Both the position numbers and the translations under genes were made by a program. From assembly GCA_964036155.1 (NCBI GenBank), contig OZ038422.1:66115201-66179200 (forward strand): a DNA stretch of 64,000 nt, read 5' to 3'. The notes below the pieces were generated by a model. It was not told where the DNA came from. It ran no database searches and worked only from the letters and a program-made list of their open reading frames with translations. This stretch comes from Diploscapter coronatus (Eukaryota; Nematoda; Chromadorea; Rhabditida; Rhabditidae). Positions within the stretch are counted from its first letter, which is position 1. Each line of letters begins with the position of its first letter. Shown in pieces: positions 35,201 through 46,155 of this stretch.

Positions 35201-38200
35201 ATGGGGAGGTCTGCATGATCAGAGCATACCAATTAGGCTTAAGGAATATCAAAGGTTAGATTTTGTGAATTGTTAAAATATTTCTGCATACTAATATATG
35301 GTAAACAATCTATCTTTCTCTAAATACTATTCAAAATTTTACTTTGCTGCAATCAGAAGAATTTCAAATGTTCAATCTTATATGGGTTGAACAGTCATTT
35401 CCATAATACAGGCTATTTCGCGGCGGCTGATGATTCGATACTAAATTTCTGGCAGCCTTTCAACCTCGATATGGTATTCCATCAGTGGGGTCTGAAACTC
35501 GCTGCAACTGGCAGAGGGACTTGGTGGCCCAGATCTATTGGTAATTTTTCACTGAAATATGACTATCTTAAATGGATTGAATTTGAACTTTGAAAGATAA
35601 TCGAAATTGAAAATCCGAACTATCCTGATAATGATTATGAGTGAATGTCAATAAGGACCAAAGTCAGTATAAACAGAGGTCCGCAAATCGGGTTGATTTT
35701 CATATATATTGTTCAGCTTTTCACGCTGATTCTCGTGGTGCTATCCGTTTTTCATAATAGCTATCATATGCAGGGTTACGGTAGCTTGAAGTTTTGATAG
35801 ATCTGACCTCGGGAAAAAATTCATAGCTTCCTTATTTCTGAACCAAATCAAATGGGGTTTTCAGCATTGGATAGCCCGTGAAAAACTCTACAAATAGTGT
35901 AACTACGACCACCTGCTACCATCAATAACTTCCCGCCAAAAAATTCATTTCCGAAAATTCGACCCTGACCGGCTGCAGTTTTTTTTTTTTTTTTTTCAAT
36001 TTTTTACCCAAATTAGAGTCTGATACTCCGGCTGTAAATAAGCTTATTTTGTAGAAAATTCAATTTTGCACAAGATATGACCAATTTTGATAAAAATCAT
36101 CATGGTCGAAACCACGAAAAATGCGTCTGAACGCATAAAATCAGGGTAATTATTTCATAGCGTCAACTTTGACTCCCCACAACTTTCTTATTTCTGAACC
36201 AAATTCCATGATTCTTTTTTATTTTGTAGACCTTGTTGAAGAGAATATGATAAAAATATAAAGAAATTTTTAGAAATTAATTTTGGCGGGAAAAAATTAC
36301 CCGAAGTTACCCTATATGCCCGTACTATATTTATAAGGGTAATGTGAGTTAACATTAGAGTTTTCCATGAAATCTTGTAGAGCTCTTTAAGTTAATCAAC
36401 TTCTGTTTCAAAAATTAGTCTAGAATGCGCACACAGAGAAAGATGATTTTTTGAAAATAATGTATAAAAAGGCATTATGCTGAATTTGGCCGTCGCACTT
36501 CAAAAAATTCTGTAGCTGATACAAATGTGAACTCGAAGTCGATCCTGGAACAGCGTTGTTCACTATGTCCATCTACGCAAAATACTGGAAGGGCGGATTT
36601 TTCCAACGTCGTTTACGCGTAAACGCAGTACGGGTATATAGGGCAACTTAGGCTAATTTTTTCTCGCCAAGAATAATTCTCAAAAAATGTTCTTTTTATT
36701 TTTACTTTATTCTCCTACTCAATATCTACCAAGTAAAAAAAGAATCATTCGATTTGGTCCACAAATAAGAAAGTTATGATTTTTTCCCGAGATTGGATAT
36801 GTCAAAACTTTAGGCTACCGTAATCCTGCATATGATCATTTTTATGAAAAACGGATAGCACCATATGATCAGTATGAAAAACTGAACAATATATGTGAAA
36901 ATCAACCAAATTGATAGACCTCTGTTTCGCACCCATTCCTTATGACTTTAATTTTTCCTGACATCCACTCTTAAATGGGTTGGATTTGAACTTTGAAAGA
37001 TAATCAAAATTGAAAATCAGAACTATCCTGATAATGATTACAAACGAGTAGACAGAAGTTCTAGTTTCAGTTTCGAAAATCGGAAGTTCGGATTAAGTTT
37101 GGGTATTAAAAATTTCGATTTCGGCTTCGAAAAATTTTGCAATGAAATTTTCGGTTTCAAATTTTTCAAATTCTGACTTTCGTCCGACACTGATTATAAA
37201 GTATGACTAGGAAATAACAATTTTTAGGTGGAAAATCCATGCGTAAAGCTATAGATATGCTAAAGGATAAGAAAAATAACGATATTTATAAGAAAACGAT
37301 TGATGAATATCAGAAGAGAGTGAGCAATACTCATAATTTCGAGAAAAAAATTAAACTCATCCAGTTACTCCAACGCGGTATGATCAAAACTAATGAGACG
37401 GCTTTCACTGAACTAGAGAGAATGACTAACTGGACTGTTAGTGATGTGTCAGTTATTATTGAAAATATGAACATTCCAGAAACTATTTTCAGTTATTACA
37501 TTCCAAATTCTGAAATGCTTTTCTTTACGGATCTCATGAAAATATTCTACAAACACGAACTTTTCATCGAACTTTGCCTGCAAAAGTACCTGAGGGCCGT
37601 GAAACATCAAATGTATGTAGATTTTTGACAAGAAAAAACCATGGTTTTATACCTTATATTTAAATTTTGTGTCCAAATAGAAACGCTAATAATTATGGCA
37701 CATCTTCCCGAAAATATTATGAACATTTAATTGCGTAAACTTTTCTAACGTTCTATTTTTTGTCTATTTTTTAAAAAATATTTTACTCATTTTGGGAGGA
37801 AAAGTTACGGAGTCTGAAGAATGCATTACAGGAATATGCTACGTTTTGATTTGGAAATATTCACAATCAAAGGTTCATTATTTTTTAATCTCGAAATCAT
37901 TGTTTATTTAAAAAAAAAAAAAGAATTTGAGATTAGAAAAGCGGGTCTTCGAAGTTTAAGTTCCTTCGTATCTTAAGCAAATATTTTGTTCTCACATTAG
38001 AAAATTAAAATTTAGAGCGGTTGCCGGTCATGAGTTAGGTCCACAAGGAGGGAATAATCGAAAAAATAGTCTGACAAAATTTTACAACGAAAGTATGGTA
38101 TTCATGCATGCGATCAAACTGAGTGGCGTCATAAAGCACATGGATCAACGATTTACGTAAGATAAGTATCTGAATATTTGATTAATTTTAACAATTAGGT

Positions 38201-38286
38201 ACTGCAATACGGTTGTCAAGGCTTATCACAAAGTATTGTTTCTGAATGAAACTTTCACAAGTGGCATCGAAAAAACGATATATTAG
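32267..38286 (+). CDS. DUF288/STELLO-family glycosyltransferase-like protein, 20 exons
   Basis: Exons, by splice-site reading: 32267-32406, 32450-32558, 32602-32722, 32765-32966, 33008-33086, 33129-33235, 33277-33441, 33485-33619, 33661-33765, 33806-33877, 34140-34269, 34313-34388, 34523-34605, 34679-34720, 34794-34923, 35123-35254, 35412-35540, 37228-37612, 38016-38156, 38199-38286. The sum is 2571 bp, giving 856 residues with no stop. Residues about 16-33 form a membrane anchor, giving type II topology. Family blocks in order: KWIVLTTINQPT, NWNLVVVADLKTP, YTRKMIGYLYAISHGAEWIYDTDDDN (with the DDD motif), NPYLFYGRPDMWPRGFPLEY, SPWNSQNTLFHRNAFF, TTDIWRSYFSQKLLHL, and LNYGYSILQRLYTPYF. Plant STELLO relatives are Golgi proteins that affect cellulose synthase assembly; nematode DUF288 proteins are uncharacterised. 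A Golgi glycan role is inferred. Exon 14, with donor GTCAAT, is the least certain. The start could instead be the in-frame ATG at 32279. Confidence 0.88.
35567..37040. repeat. 71 bp direct repeats flanking an intronic element
   Basis: The segment 35567-35637 (starting CTTAAATGGATTGAATTTG) is repeated with a few changes at 36970-37040. The two copies bracket the inserted element in intron 17. The left copy begins with exon-proximal intron sequence, so the right copy is probably the duplicate, or both arose from an insertion with an unusually long target duplication. Confidence 0.75.
35638..36974 (+). mobile_element. diverged TTAA element E in intron 17 of the DUF288 gene
   Basis: The left end GAGTGAATGTCAATAAGG and right end CTGACATCCACTCTTAA are those of element E. 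The inside shares the poly-T run and the CTGCAG/CCGGTCAGGGTCG phrase, but also foldback modules (about 36470-36620). It makes this intron 1687 bp long, while most introns of the gene are 40-45 bp. Splice sites are undisturbed. Confidence 0.75.
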
Positions 38287-38351
38287 ATTTTTATTTATTC
38301 AATTGTTTTAATTTTAAGTTTTATGGGTATTAACAAGGGTAATAACAGAAG

Positions 38352-39732
38352 TACATGGTGTTTCAAGTTTATCTACCCAATTTACTTTTTGAATAACTTT
38401 TTATTTTTCATCCAAATTGAGTGCGGTTTTTTTTTATTGTACTCTCATTACGTAATGGTTTTGTCTGGTATAGCTCTTGGGTCGAAACCAATTACCCATA
38501 CCCAGAAAACCACCTGTTTTTGGAGAGGCAAATTTTTGATATCGAAAAAAATGTTCAAAAAATCATAACTTCCTTCTTCCTGAACCAAATTGAACGATTC
38601 TTTTTTTGTTTGATTACTATGAATATCTAGTTTATCAAATACCAAAAAGATAATTTTTTGAATACCAACTTCTGCAGAAATGCGCACTTTTCGCGCCTCA
38701 ATTGCGGACTTTTCGATCCGTACTGTCTTTACGCGTAAATGACATTGGAAAAATTTGTCCTTCTAGTATGTTGCGTAGAATGACATGACGAACAACTTTC
38801 GTCGTTGGACCAACCCCGGAATCATTACCGCATGAGCTCCAGAATTTTTTGAAGTACGATAACCAAATTCAGCATAATGCTTTTTTAACGAAAATTTTCA
38901 AAAATTCATATCTTCCTGTGTGTGCACATTCTAGAATAAATTCTGGAACAAAAGTTGATCAACTTGAAGAGTTCTACAAAATTTCATGGAAAACTCCAAC
39001 GTTAACTCACATTATACTTGTAAACACAGTACGGGTATATAGGGTATCTTCGGGTAACTCTTACCCGCCAAAATTAATTTCTAAAATTTTTTTTTATTTG
39101 TATCTTATTCTCCTCGACAGGATCTACAAAATAAAAAAATAATTAAGAAAATTTATCTAGTATATAGGGAGATATGAATTTTTGAACATTTTTACTAAAA
39201 AAAGCATTATGTTGAATTTGGTCGTCGTACTTCAAAAAATTCTGGAGCCCTAACGGTAATGATTCGAAAGTTGGTCCAATGACGAAAGTTGTTCGTCGTG
39301 TCATTCTGCACAACATACTGGAAGGATGAATTTTTCCGACGTAATTTACGCGTATAGGCAGTACGGATCGAAAAGTCCGCAATTGAGACGCGAAAAACGC
39401 GCATTTCTGCAGAAGTTGGTATTCAAAAATTCTTATTTTCTTACCTGATAATCTATGGACTAAATGCTGTGGAATAAAAAAAGAATCGTTCAATTTTGTT
39501 CAGGAAGAAGGAAGTTATGATTTTTTGAACATTTTTTTCGATATCAAAAATTTGCCTCTCCAAAAACAGGTGGTTTTCTGGGTATGGGTAATTGGTTTCG
39601 ACCCAAGAGCTATACCAGACAAAACCATTACGTAATGAGAGTACAATAAAAAAAACCGCACTCAATTTGGATGAAAAATAAAAAAGTTATTCAAAAAGTA
39701 AATTGGGTAGATAAACTTGAAACACCATGTAT
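38352..39732. mobile_element. palindromic element F1/P2 chimera (1.4 kb)
   Basis: The ends TACATGGTGTTTCAAG and CTTGAAACACCATGTA are perfect inverted repeats, and the arms match over about 300 bp (38352-38690 with 39385-39732). The middle (about 38590-39230) is the same module found inside P2 at 2775-3470. The insertion lies only 66 bp after the stop codon of the DUF288 gene, so it may affect its 3' end. Confidence 0.82.
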
Positions 39733-40575
39733 GTATATTTTTAGTCTATGAAATGTGCAGTGGCTGTCAAAAGTATAGAATCATATGCAAAATTTAGGAT
39801 TTTCAGTTTATTACCCAGATGTCAGAAATCCGGCTGAAACTGGACCTACATATGGTAGTATGTATGGCCGAAATTCTCTCAAAATTTCAACATTATTCGA
39901 TTATATATGTATAAGAAATGTAGTTTTCTGAGCAGAAATTTATCTGGCTCCACTTTTGACCGCTACTGTAATTATGAAAAAATGAGTTACTGCGCACAAC
40001 TCTGTGAATAGGTATCACTTATTAGAATTTTTATTGTTATTGTTGGAAAGTTAGCATAAAGAAAAAGCTAAAATTCCACGATGTCTTTATTTAATCTCGT
40101 TACTTTCTTTCGAATTTGCAAGGTAACAAAAATGATGAAGGGTCTAACAGGCATTAATGTAAATTTAAGGCTTTGAACTGATAAAAATGAAATGAAAAAG
40201 CGAAGAAAATGGATAGATCGGTTTCACTTTTTCATTTGTTGGAGATATTCTTCCATCATTGAGAATATTTCTATCAGAGATTAGTAATCTTAATAGATGC
40301 CTTTTCACAACCAAAAAATAAACTTTGACGATTGTTATTAGTCTACCAGATAAACAAATTTGTATATAATTAGGGATCACAAATGCTTCTAAAAAGTATA
40401 TTATTTCGGTAGTTTTTCAGGGATGTATACGGTCCGTAAAAATTGGGACCCGGACATCCCTGTAGCCTCCTACTCGAACTAATCATTTATAATGTAACTA
40501 AACATTTTCGAAAAAGATTTTTTATTGATCAAAGATGTAATCATAACAGTCAACGAGAAATGAATATATTTTTAA
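39733..40575. other. intergenic, no recognised feature
   Basis: No gene is supported. The minus-strand frame at about 40165-40380 has no domain signature. Confidence 0.5.
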
Positions 40576-40700
40576 CACAGAAAAGTTCACGCGTTCCTCC
40601 CGCATTCGCCCCGCATTCGTCTCGCATTCGTCCCGAGTCGGCTCCGCTGCAGGTCCTACTCGGGACGAATGCGGGAAGAATGCGTGAACTTTTCTCTGTG
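40576..40700. repeat. GC-rich hairpin MITE, 125 bp
   Basis: CACAGAAAAGTTCACGC at the left and GCGTGAACTTTTCTCTGTG at the right form a long stem. The interior consists of tandem CGCATTCGTCCC-like units and GGGACGAATGCGGG, which also pair. Confidence 0.75.
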
Positions 40701-41006
40701 AATTCGCAAAATCATCATGAGCATACGAATTTCAAGCTGATTTCTGTTAGAGCTGTTTCATTGAATTACCCGTCGAATTAGATACCATACTATTGTGACC
40801 AATTTATCGCAACTTGTATATTAATATTTTCCCTCAAGTAACTTCGATATTTTATGAGTTTTATTTTTTATAATCTATAATTAGAGAGCATAAATCCCGT
40901 CCACTTTTGCGAATTCAAAGTTAAGAGGCATTCTCTGTAAGACTCGAACAACTGTCCACATTTGGAAAAAGTATCTAGAATCCAAAAACAAACCATATAG
41001 GTAGGA

Positions 41007-44000
41007 ACCGTCAAGTCACGCCCCTTTGCCTGGTTCAATATTGTCCATAGCTGATAACCCTTTCGATTATCGCCTATTTTTTGTTTTATTTTTGTTTTTA
41101 ATAGTTTATCGATACCTACTATACAATTCGATACCGCTCTTTCACGTGCTGATATCGATTTATTGATCGGGGTGCGAAAAAAGTCCGCAAATGCGCGTCA
41201 AATGCACATCAAATTACGACAATGCTAATATTTCGAGTTATAAAAAAGGCACATAATTTTTTTTTGATGAATCGGTACACCTAGATGACATGTACAACAT
41301 ATGTAGAAATTAGAAAAATCCTAGGACACGCGACTGAAATCCTGATAATCTGCGAAATATAAAAAAAAAAAAAAGCCAATGCTGGAATGAAAGGGGAGCG
41401 AGAGGCACAATGCAAACTCTGCGTCTCAAGCCCATTTCACAAATTTGAGCGATTTTTCAGTCTTCGCGTTTCAATTTTTAAATCTTTTTTTTTTTTAATT
41501 TACAAATAATTTCTTGAATTTTCTTCTCTTCGGAAATGGATGCAGAACCCAATGGCTTATCCGTTCATGGGTAAATCAGCACGGTGGGATCAGTTTGGCA
41601 AAATGGTTGGCAGTCCCCATCTAAACATAATATAAAAATAAAAGAAATTGCGTAAAATATGATAAATTAGCAGCAGCTTGGTAGAATAGACACTTATAAC
41701 ATTGTAACTGACGAAATGATATGAAAAAGGATCTTTTTTTTTTCTTTTTCTAGCATTTTGCTATTGCGCAATTGCTGCATCACTAATCTATTGTCCTTTC
41801 AAATTGTCAAATTCAATCAGCTTGAAGGGTTTAAGCATCTTGAGAGGTGGTAACTGCGGTAACAAAAAATAAATGACTTTTGTAATATTCGGCACCGCGC
41901 AATTTCTTAGGGTGCAAATTTACGGAATTACTATATTTCTAAATTTCCAAAATAAGACAGTTTGAAGTGTTCGTATTTGTTATCCTCCAACAAATTACTC
42001 TTTTAGTTAGATTTCGGTAATTTGTATTTAGTAATTTCAAAACTGTTGCATTAGAAGAGGAAACTCAGTATAATCTTCAATTAAAATCCGAGCTACAAAT
42101 TTTCTCCAGCTTATATTTATATTGAAATTAAAATTCATTATTATTTTCCCTCTTAAGTTTTTAACGTGAAAATGATCGTTAAACGAAATAATCTGAATTT
42201 TGAAGACATGTCATTTTATGCATATTTTTTCTCAGCATTATAGCTTATTTTTAGATGAAAAAGTTAAACATAACATATATTTTAATATTTATTCTATTGA
42301 CTATGTTATACTATAGAGATAAGAAGAGTTTCGTTATAAAGAAAAGTTACTTCAATTCTCAATCAACCAGTCGACATTCACAACAGTTAGATCCGTTCTA
42401 CAGGGAATGGAAGAAGTGCATATTAGAAAATATCGCTCCATTTAAAAATAACTACAATGAAGTAAGTAAGAAATTAAATTTACAATTTAAACTAAACTCG
42501 TATACATGCATTTAATGACAATGTGTCAATTTCTATATTCTCGTGAATTATATGAACTGCATGATTTTAGTTATGGAGACGCCAAATAACGACTGTTGTT
42601 GAAAAATGTTTTTCTCCATGGAAAAAAATATTCAACATTAGTAGTTTTAAAAATCACGGAGGAGAAACGAAATTTCATATCTTTCCTGTCAATGTAAGTT
42701 ATATAATTTCTCACATCTCGTTACATGCACCTACATATTTATGCATGGTATATCTTCTGTAATAATCGATGCTCATATACTTATTCTTTAGAGTGATTCA
42801 TCAGTGCTATTATCATTTGGTATTGGAAATGATACTGATTCTGAAGTTCAGCTCAAAAACGTAACCCTAGTCATGAATAGATATTTTTGCTCAATAAGTA
42901 TCATTCTATTTTTTGATTACATTCTTTAGGCCTCAAAAACACCAATAGAATTTTATGGCGCTGATCCCATATATGAAGATAATGCCAAACTATTCAGAAA
43001 TATTGGCACATTTTTCAACTTTGCCTTAAGTGGAAAGTCAGGAACAATTGATGCAAATGTTTTGATTAACGGTATAAAATAATATTATCACAACAATGAA
43101 AATAATGATATTTTTGATTGGTTAAATTAAATGACGATATTCAAAAATTACTCCTTTGTTTGGCTTCAATGTTGTGCAGTTTATACCTTCATTTCAAAAT
43201 GATTTACAAACTTATGAAAAAAATATCAATTTTTCTGTGTATCAAAAATTATCATGAAAGCTTATGCAAATATACATTTAACTAAATTATATAAAGCGAG
43301 CTAACGTCAAAGGATAAACGCATCCTTTCGTCTTTCAAAACCTCTTATTCTTAAAATTTATATGTAATGTCAGTATCGTGCTATTCGCTAGCGATGAGCC
43401 CTCTCCTCCTTTCGCAAATGCGTGAAAGGGATAGAAATAGTGGGGAAAATAGAGAGGCGAAAAGAAACGATCTCTCGATTTTCTCTGATACGGCAATTAC
43501 GAAAAGATACCACGTTTCTTTTTTTTTTTTTTTTTAATATTTCACCGGTTTACTTCATTATTTTGCATTTTCGTACGGTAACTACTAAAACTAGCGCACT
43601 TTTTTTTTTTTCAAACTTTCGCATTTTAACGTTCGGGGGCCAATTATAGCCTAATTTTAGGGATTTTCAGAATCAGAATCGAACTTCGCACGAACCTGAT
43701 AGATTATATGACTGCATACAATTATCATAATCTGTTCAAGATTTCGTTTTTTGAAAGTCGGTTACTGTAGCGGGCTACGGTAGTTTTAAGTTTTGACAGA
43801 CCTGAGTTCGGGAAAAAACACATTTGTGATTTTCATGAGGAAATCTGATGATACCGACCAGGGTTGTTGCGAAAATTCCGATACCGCTATCGGTCAAAAA
43901 TGGCCGGAATTCCGGTATTAAAAGTAGAAAAATAGTCCATTTTTGAGCATGAAAATCACTCGAAAATAGCATTCTGCCTTCAATTTTGCAATGAAATCTA

Positions 44001-44408
44001 GCGTACCATTTAGTACTTCTTTAAAATATTCTTAACTCTAAAAATAGAAAAAAAAAATCTACTAACATTTCAATAAGGGAATATATTAGAGATTGTCAAT
44101 GCAACTAGCAATTATGCCTTTCGCTATTGTATATAAAGAAAGTTCCAAGACAAAATTAGTTATTTATAGGAGAAATTTTATCCAATAAGCTGATTTTCCT
44201 ATGAAAAAATTACTAGAGAAATGAATTTTATTCACCTTCGCTTGCGACGGGCTAAATAATGAAGAAGGCATTCAAATAAAAATGATCACTCCCCATTGAG
44301 AATATAAGACTTTTTATTTTGCTAGAATTATAGTAGAGCATTAGCTAAGAATTTTTGGGCGTAACCCTTCGATTTAGTTAAATTAATAAAAAAATTCGGT
44401 TCCGATTC
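41007..44408 (+). repeat. 3.4 kb segmental duplication, copy 1
   Basis: The block matches 59749-63150 with a constant offset of 18742 and no difference noticed by eye, including homopolymer runs. It contains the first four exons of an FkbM-type gene and its 1.2 kb upstream region. The right breakpoint falls inside a MITE (43859-44449), and the left one beside the phrase TAGGNACCGTC. Copy 2 continues into the remaining exons, so copy 2 is the parental locus and this is the truncated duplicate (or an assembly duplicate). Confidence 0.9.
42255..43071 (+). pseudogene. FkbM-type methyltransferase, truncated 5' copy (exons 1-4)
   Basis: Exons 42255-42461, 42571-42693, 42792-42860 and 42930-43071 read as one frame: a membrane anchor near residues 5-19, LWRRQITTVVEKCFSPW, HIFPVNSDSSVLLSFGIGNDTDSE, and FYGADPIYEDNAKLFRNIGTFFNFAL. 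The GIG block and the FYGADP block are typical of nematode FkbM-domain (Methyltransf_21) proteins and form the first half of the SAM-dependent fold. The exons that follow in the second copy (from 63578) are absent here, because the duplicated block ends at 44408. Without them the catalytic domain is incomplete, so this copy is probably non-functional unless it splices to an unseen exon. The start has an in-frame anchor directly after the ATG. Confidence 0.8.
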
Positions 44409-44449
44409 CGAATTTTTTTTTTTTTAAATTCGATTCCGCAACAGCCCTG
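43859..44449. mobile_element. CAGGG-ended MITE (hAT-like)
   Basis: The termini are CAGGGTTGTTGCG and, in complement, CAGGGCTGTTGCG. The next bases also pair partly around ATTCCG/CGGAAT. Termini of the CAGRG type are seen in hAT elements, but no 8 bp target duplication is evident. The duplication breakpoint at 44408 lies within its right end, so copy 2 (62601-63150) has only the left part. Confidence 0.6.
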
Positions 44450-44579
44450 ATTGGTTCAATTATGACAATTGCAAGTGATTCTTTTAAAAATAAAGTATTT
44501 ATTAAATACAGATATGAACGTTTTTTTTTTTTTTTACATTTTCGGACAAATTTAGAACATTTTTTCCTAAAAATTAACT

Positions 44580-44665
44580 ATTGTTGGCGGGTCGGGTCAG
44601 GTCCGAGAAATTTTTTTTCAGCGGGTTGGGTCGGGTCCGAAAAATCCGGACCCACCAGCACCTCT
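44580..44665 (+). repeat. GGGTCCG-rich repeat, copy 2
   Basis: The words GGGTCGGGTCAGGTCCG and GTCGGGTCCGAAAAATCCGG resemble the blocks at 26655-26795 and 63465-63535. Confidence 0.55.
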
Positions 44666-44716
44666 GATCTCAAGTCAATAAATGTTGTCATTTTATAATG
44701 AAATAAAATTGTAGAC

Positions 44717-44722
44717 TTTATT
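44717..44722 (-). promoter_or_regulatory. polyadenylation signal AATAAA
   Basis: On the minus strand AATAAA lies about 40 bases after the stop codon of the METTL24-like gene, a usual distance for nematode 3' ends. Confidence 0.6.
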
Positions 44723-44762
44723 ATTAATAAAAGCTCGAGTGAATCTATTTATAATTTTTATA

Positions 44763-46155
44763 TCAGTTTAAATATCGAGCCAATTCTATGGCGGAATATC
44801 GCTCCAAACAAGATTTGTGGATGAAACTGAATTCTGTAGCTATGAAGACAGCATACGGATTAACTTCAAAATTGAATAACAAATAATCAAAGCTGAAAGA
44901 TGAAACAAAAATATCCAAATTTCAAAACACTCCTACCTTGCAATATCCCTAATAATGGCCTTCATTTTGTCATGATCCTTGTTATGAATTTCGATTAGAA
45001 TCTGCAAAATTCACTTACATTGAAAAAAGTTGAAACATTACCTGGCAAACAGTGTTCTTCTTAAGAAATGGGACCATCACTTTGTATTCAGCCCCTTCGA
45101 TATCAATCTTTAGGATTTCAATTTTGGTAACGTTTTCCAATGTCATTAGATCTTCTAAATTAATGAAAGAGTTTTATTAAAAATCTGTAAAATTTGCCTA
45201 TCGTCGAAGTATTGTTCATTCTGTCGGTTTTATCAGATAATGTGATCGCTCTCGAAAATCCACGTATCGTTTGAAATGTTTTCAGCGATATTTTACTAGG
45301 AACCTAAAGTATTTTACTTCATCTATGAACTAAAAAATTATTAATACTTTATCATATCCGAATATTTTGCATTTGAAGTCGGTATATTTTTGTATAGCTT
45401 CATCAAATGATGGCATACCGGCTATGCCCAATGAGAATATTCTAAAAATTATCGAATAACATTTAAATATTATATTTATGATTTTCAATCAAGTTATAAA
45501 AATTCAAATTTACATACACACATCCTTCTGGGATATTAACCGGATCACACATCCATTTTCCACCGTCAAAAATCCTTCCTATTCTAATTCGAGGGCAGAA
45601 CGCCTTTAAACGTAATTTTCATTTGAAATAAGTTTGAAAAAAATCACGTCACCTCAGGTGCCAAAATATTGTATAGATCCCTCGACACGGTTTTATTCAC
45701 ATAATCTCCTCGTTCTTTCGCCTGTCTTTTATACCAATCCATAAACACTCGACTTATCGAAACTTTATCATTACTCTTCAAAATTTTCAAATTATTTTAT
45801 GTTGCGAAGCTTTGAAATACTTCTTCAACTGACGGCGATTTATCTCGTGAATTGCTTTCAAATATGAGCATTTGAAGTTTATCGAACCGATCTGAATTTA
45901 TAGATGTTTGAAATTTTATTGGAAGTTTGAAAAAAAAATAGTTTCATCGTTTTATGCTTAGCAGATTAGGACTTGATCGGTAACAGATTCTTAGCCGATG
46001 CTATTTCGTAATAATGATACGATTATTGTAACTACTTTTTCAGGTTTCTTATTTTTATCGAGTATTAGTCTACCTTGCTGAGCATCATCGAATATCAACC
46101 ATAGTCCGAAGATAATCGTCAAAAATACCAGAAAAAGTAAAGTTTGTTGGTGCAT
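44763..46155 (-). CDS. METTL24-like secretory-pathway methyltransferase, 9 exons
   Basis: Exons in transcript order: 46155-46074, 45891-45821, 45775-45653, 45603-45518, 45441-45348, 45303-45198, 45154-45042, 45001-44937, 44892-44763. The sum is 870 bp, giving 289 residues without a stop. Residues about 5-22 are a hydrophobic signal or anchor. Recognised blocks: DGGKWMCDP, then C-VIFSLGIAG (SAM-binding motif I, with the acidic residue following in SFDE), KIFGYDK, EILKIDIEGAEYKVM (the conserved FkbM/METTL24 motif), CQILIEIH, and the terminal FSFIHKSC..RYSAIELARYLN. The family (Methyltransf_21/22) transfers methyl groups from SAM; the substrate of the nematode members is unknown to me. Intron 6 uses a GC donor. 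Intron 2 (donor GTATTT) is the weakest boundary. An AATAAA follows the stop. Confidence 0.88.

Noticed and set aside
43422..43649. 75-residue frame, also at 62164
   Set aside because: It spans poly-T runs in the duplicated block and has no domain; it is repeated only because the block is duplicated.
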